Assembly (NCBI RefSeq): GCF_003857035.1
Contig: NZ_QGSY01000316.1
Coordinates: 1-39,309, forward strand
From: Micromonospora arida
GTDB lineage: Bacteria; Actinomycetota; Actinomycetes; Mycobacteriales; Micromonosporaceae
Reading direction: 5' to 3'
DNA: 39,309 nucleotides
The position numbers were made by a program, and so were the translations under genes. The notes beneath the pieces were generated by a model. It ran no database searches, had not been told where the DNA came from, and saw only the letters and a program-made list of their open reading frames with translations. Below, piece after piece: positions 38,597 to 39,309 of the stretch. Positions within the stretch are counted from its first letter, which is position 1. Each line of letters starts with the position of its first letter.

Positions 38597-39309
38597 CTAC
38601 TGGTAGGTGATGTCCGAGGGCGAGTAGAGGCAGTTGACGCCGTCGGCGCCCTCGCCGATCTCGGTGGGCTCGCTGCCCTTCGGCACGCCCTTGTACTTCA
38701 CGCAGATCGAGGTCTCCCGGTCCGGGTCACCGACGATGGTGATCCGGCTGAACCGGGCGGTGTCGCCCCAGTTGGTGTTGATGCCGGCGATCGCGTCGGT
38801 GTTCCGGACGATCACGTTGTCGATCACCACGTGCCGCTGGTACGACGTGGAGCAGTTGCCGCAGGCGCGGTAGAGCTTGCCGGCGTTCTCCACCCGGAAG
38901 TTCTTGATGTAGACGGTGCCCGAGCCGTTGTGCTGGAAGACCTTGTCGCTGGCGGAGCGGGCCCCGCCGCCGTCGACTGTGTACGTGGTGCCGCCGCGGA
39001 AGGTCGCCGCGTCCTCGCCGACGTCCTCCCACCAGACGTTGATCAGGGTGCAGTTGCCCTCGCAGTGCACGCCGTCACCGGCCGGGGCGCCGATGATCAC
39101 GTTGCGCAGGGTGGCGCCGGCGGCCAGCTCGAACATCGGGTCCTGGCTCTCGCTCTGCCCGCCGTCACCGATGCCGTAGTAGCGCTTGAGCCCACCGTCG
39201 AAAGAGCCGGAGACCGGGATCGTGGCGTCCACCTTCTGGCTGCCGGTGGGTGTCGGCCAGCCAGCCGGCGGAGGTGTGGTGGTCGGCGGCGGCGTGGTGG
39301 GTGGCGGAG
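38597..39309 (-). CDS. Secreted PL3-family pectate lyase (partial, 5' end outside window)
   Basis: The frame enters from the right edge, so only the last 237 codons are visible. They begin with a Pro/Thr linker (PPTTPPPTTTPPPAGWPTPT), which implies a preceding domain, often a carbohydrate-binding module, outside the window. About 210 residues of family 3 polysaccharide lyase beta-helix follow: FELAAGATLRNVIIGAPAGD, GVHCEGNCTLINVWWEDVGE, DAATFRGG, KVFQHNGSGTVYIKNF, and CGNCSTSYQRHVVIDN. PL3 enzymes are calcium-dependent and cleave polygalacturonate by beta-elimination. The clustered acidic residues of GEDAATF are the expected Ca2+/catalytic region. With the cellulase nearby it suggests growth on plant cell-wall material. 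Confidence 0.9.
   Translation of the reverse strand, partial: PPPTTPPPTTTPPPAGWPTPTGSQKVDATIPVSGSFDGGLKRYYGIGDGGQSESQDPMFELAAGATLRNVIIGAPAGDGVHCEGNCTLINVWWEDVGEDAATFRGGTTYTVDGGGARSASDKVFQHNGSGTVYIKNFRVENAGKLYRACGNCSTSYQRHVVIDNVIVRNTDAIAGINTNWGDTARFSRITIVGDPDRETSICVKYKGVPKGSEPTEIGEGADGVNCLYSPSDITYQ

Overview
The window is high-GC DNA with frequent GTG starts, four-base ATGA/GTGA gene overlaps and GC-rich hairpins between convergent genes. These traits, the gene content and the gene order point to a filamentous actinomycete, most likely Micromonosporaceae (Micromonospora or a relative). No rRNA, tRNA, CRISPR, insertion sequence or prophage gene was recognised.

Layout. (1) 1-606, minus: 5' part of a proline-rich protein with a kinase-like N-terminus, leaving the window on the left. 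(2) 755-8594, plus: a compact histidine-utilisation operon (RpiR regulator, hutU, M20 amidohydrolase, hutF, hutI, hutH), closed by a hairpin. HutH, HutU, HutI and HutF take histidine to N-formylglutamate, and the M20 enzyme is the best candidate for the final deformylation. (3) 8652-16114, minus: a cell-surface polysaccharide island with flippase, glycosyltransferase, O-antigen ligase/polymerase-like protein, acyltransferase-SGNH protein and an exported alginate-lyase-family protein. (4) 16226-21440, minus: housekeeping genes rdgB, rph, an MBL-fold hydrolase, cysM, cysO, mec, a DUF2017 gene and clpS. As I recall it, the order matches the Mycobacterium tuberculosis Rv1331-Rv1341 block with some genes lost. 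Mec, CysO and CysM form the sulfur-carrier route to cysteine. Here CysO has a repetitive 42-residue tail after its GlyGly. (5) 21580-29225: a degenerate dynamin-like protein, divergent from a large LuxR-family (LAL) regulator, followed by pncB, pncA and an MFS transporter. (6) 29583-32580, minus: ctaD and an FAD monooxygenase. (7) 32880-39309: secreted polymer-degrading enzymes (GH12 cellulase behind a CebR-type operator; partial PL3 pectate lyase), a cell-wall amidase whose signal peptide is in a different frame from its catalytic domain, an aldo/keto reductase, a LigD-type phosphoesterase fused to a ligase domain lacking its catalytic lysine, and threonine synthase.

A recurring regulatory pattern is a TANNNT -10 box ending 6-7 nt before a start codon. 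It occurs at the RpiR gene, rph, mec, the LAL regulator and pncB, and also before a 29-codon leader ORF at the MBL gene. It suggests leaderless transcripts.

The items most worth following up are the CysO tail, the LigD-like protein with an inactivated ligase site, the signal-peptide/amidase frame split, the degenerate dynamin-like protein with its operator-rich promoter, and a perfect 25-bp inverted repeat of low GC at 29314-29367.
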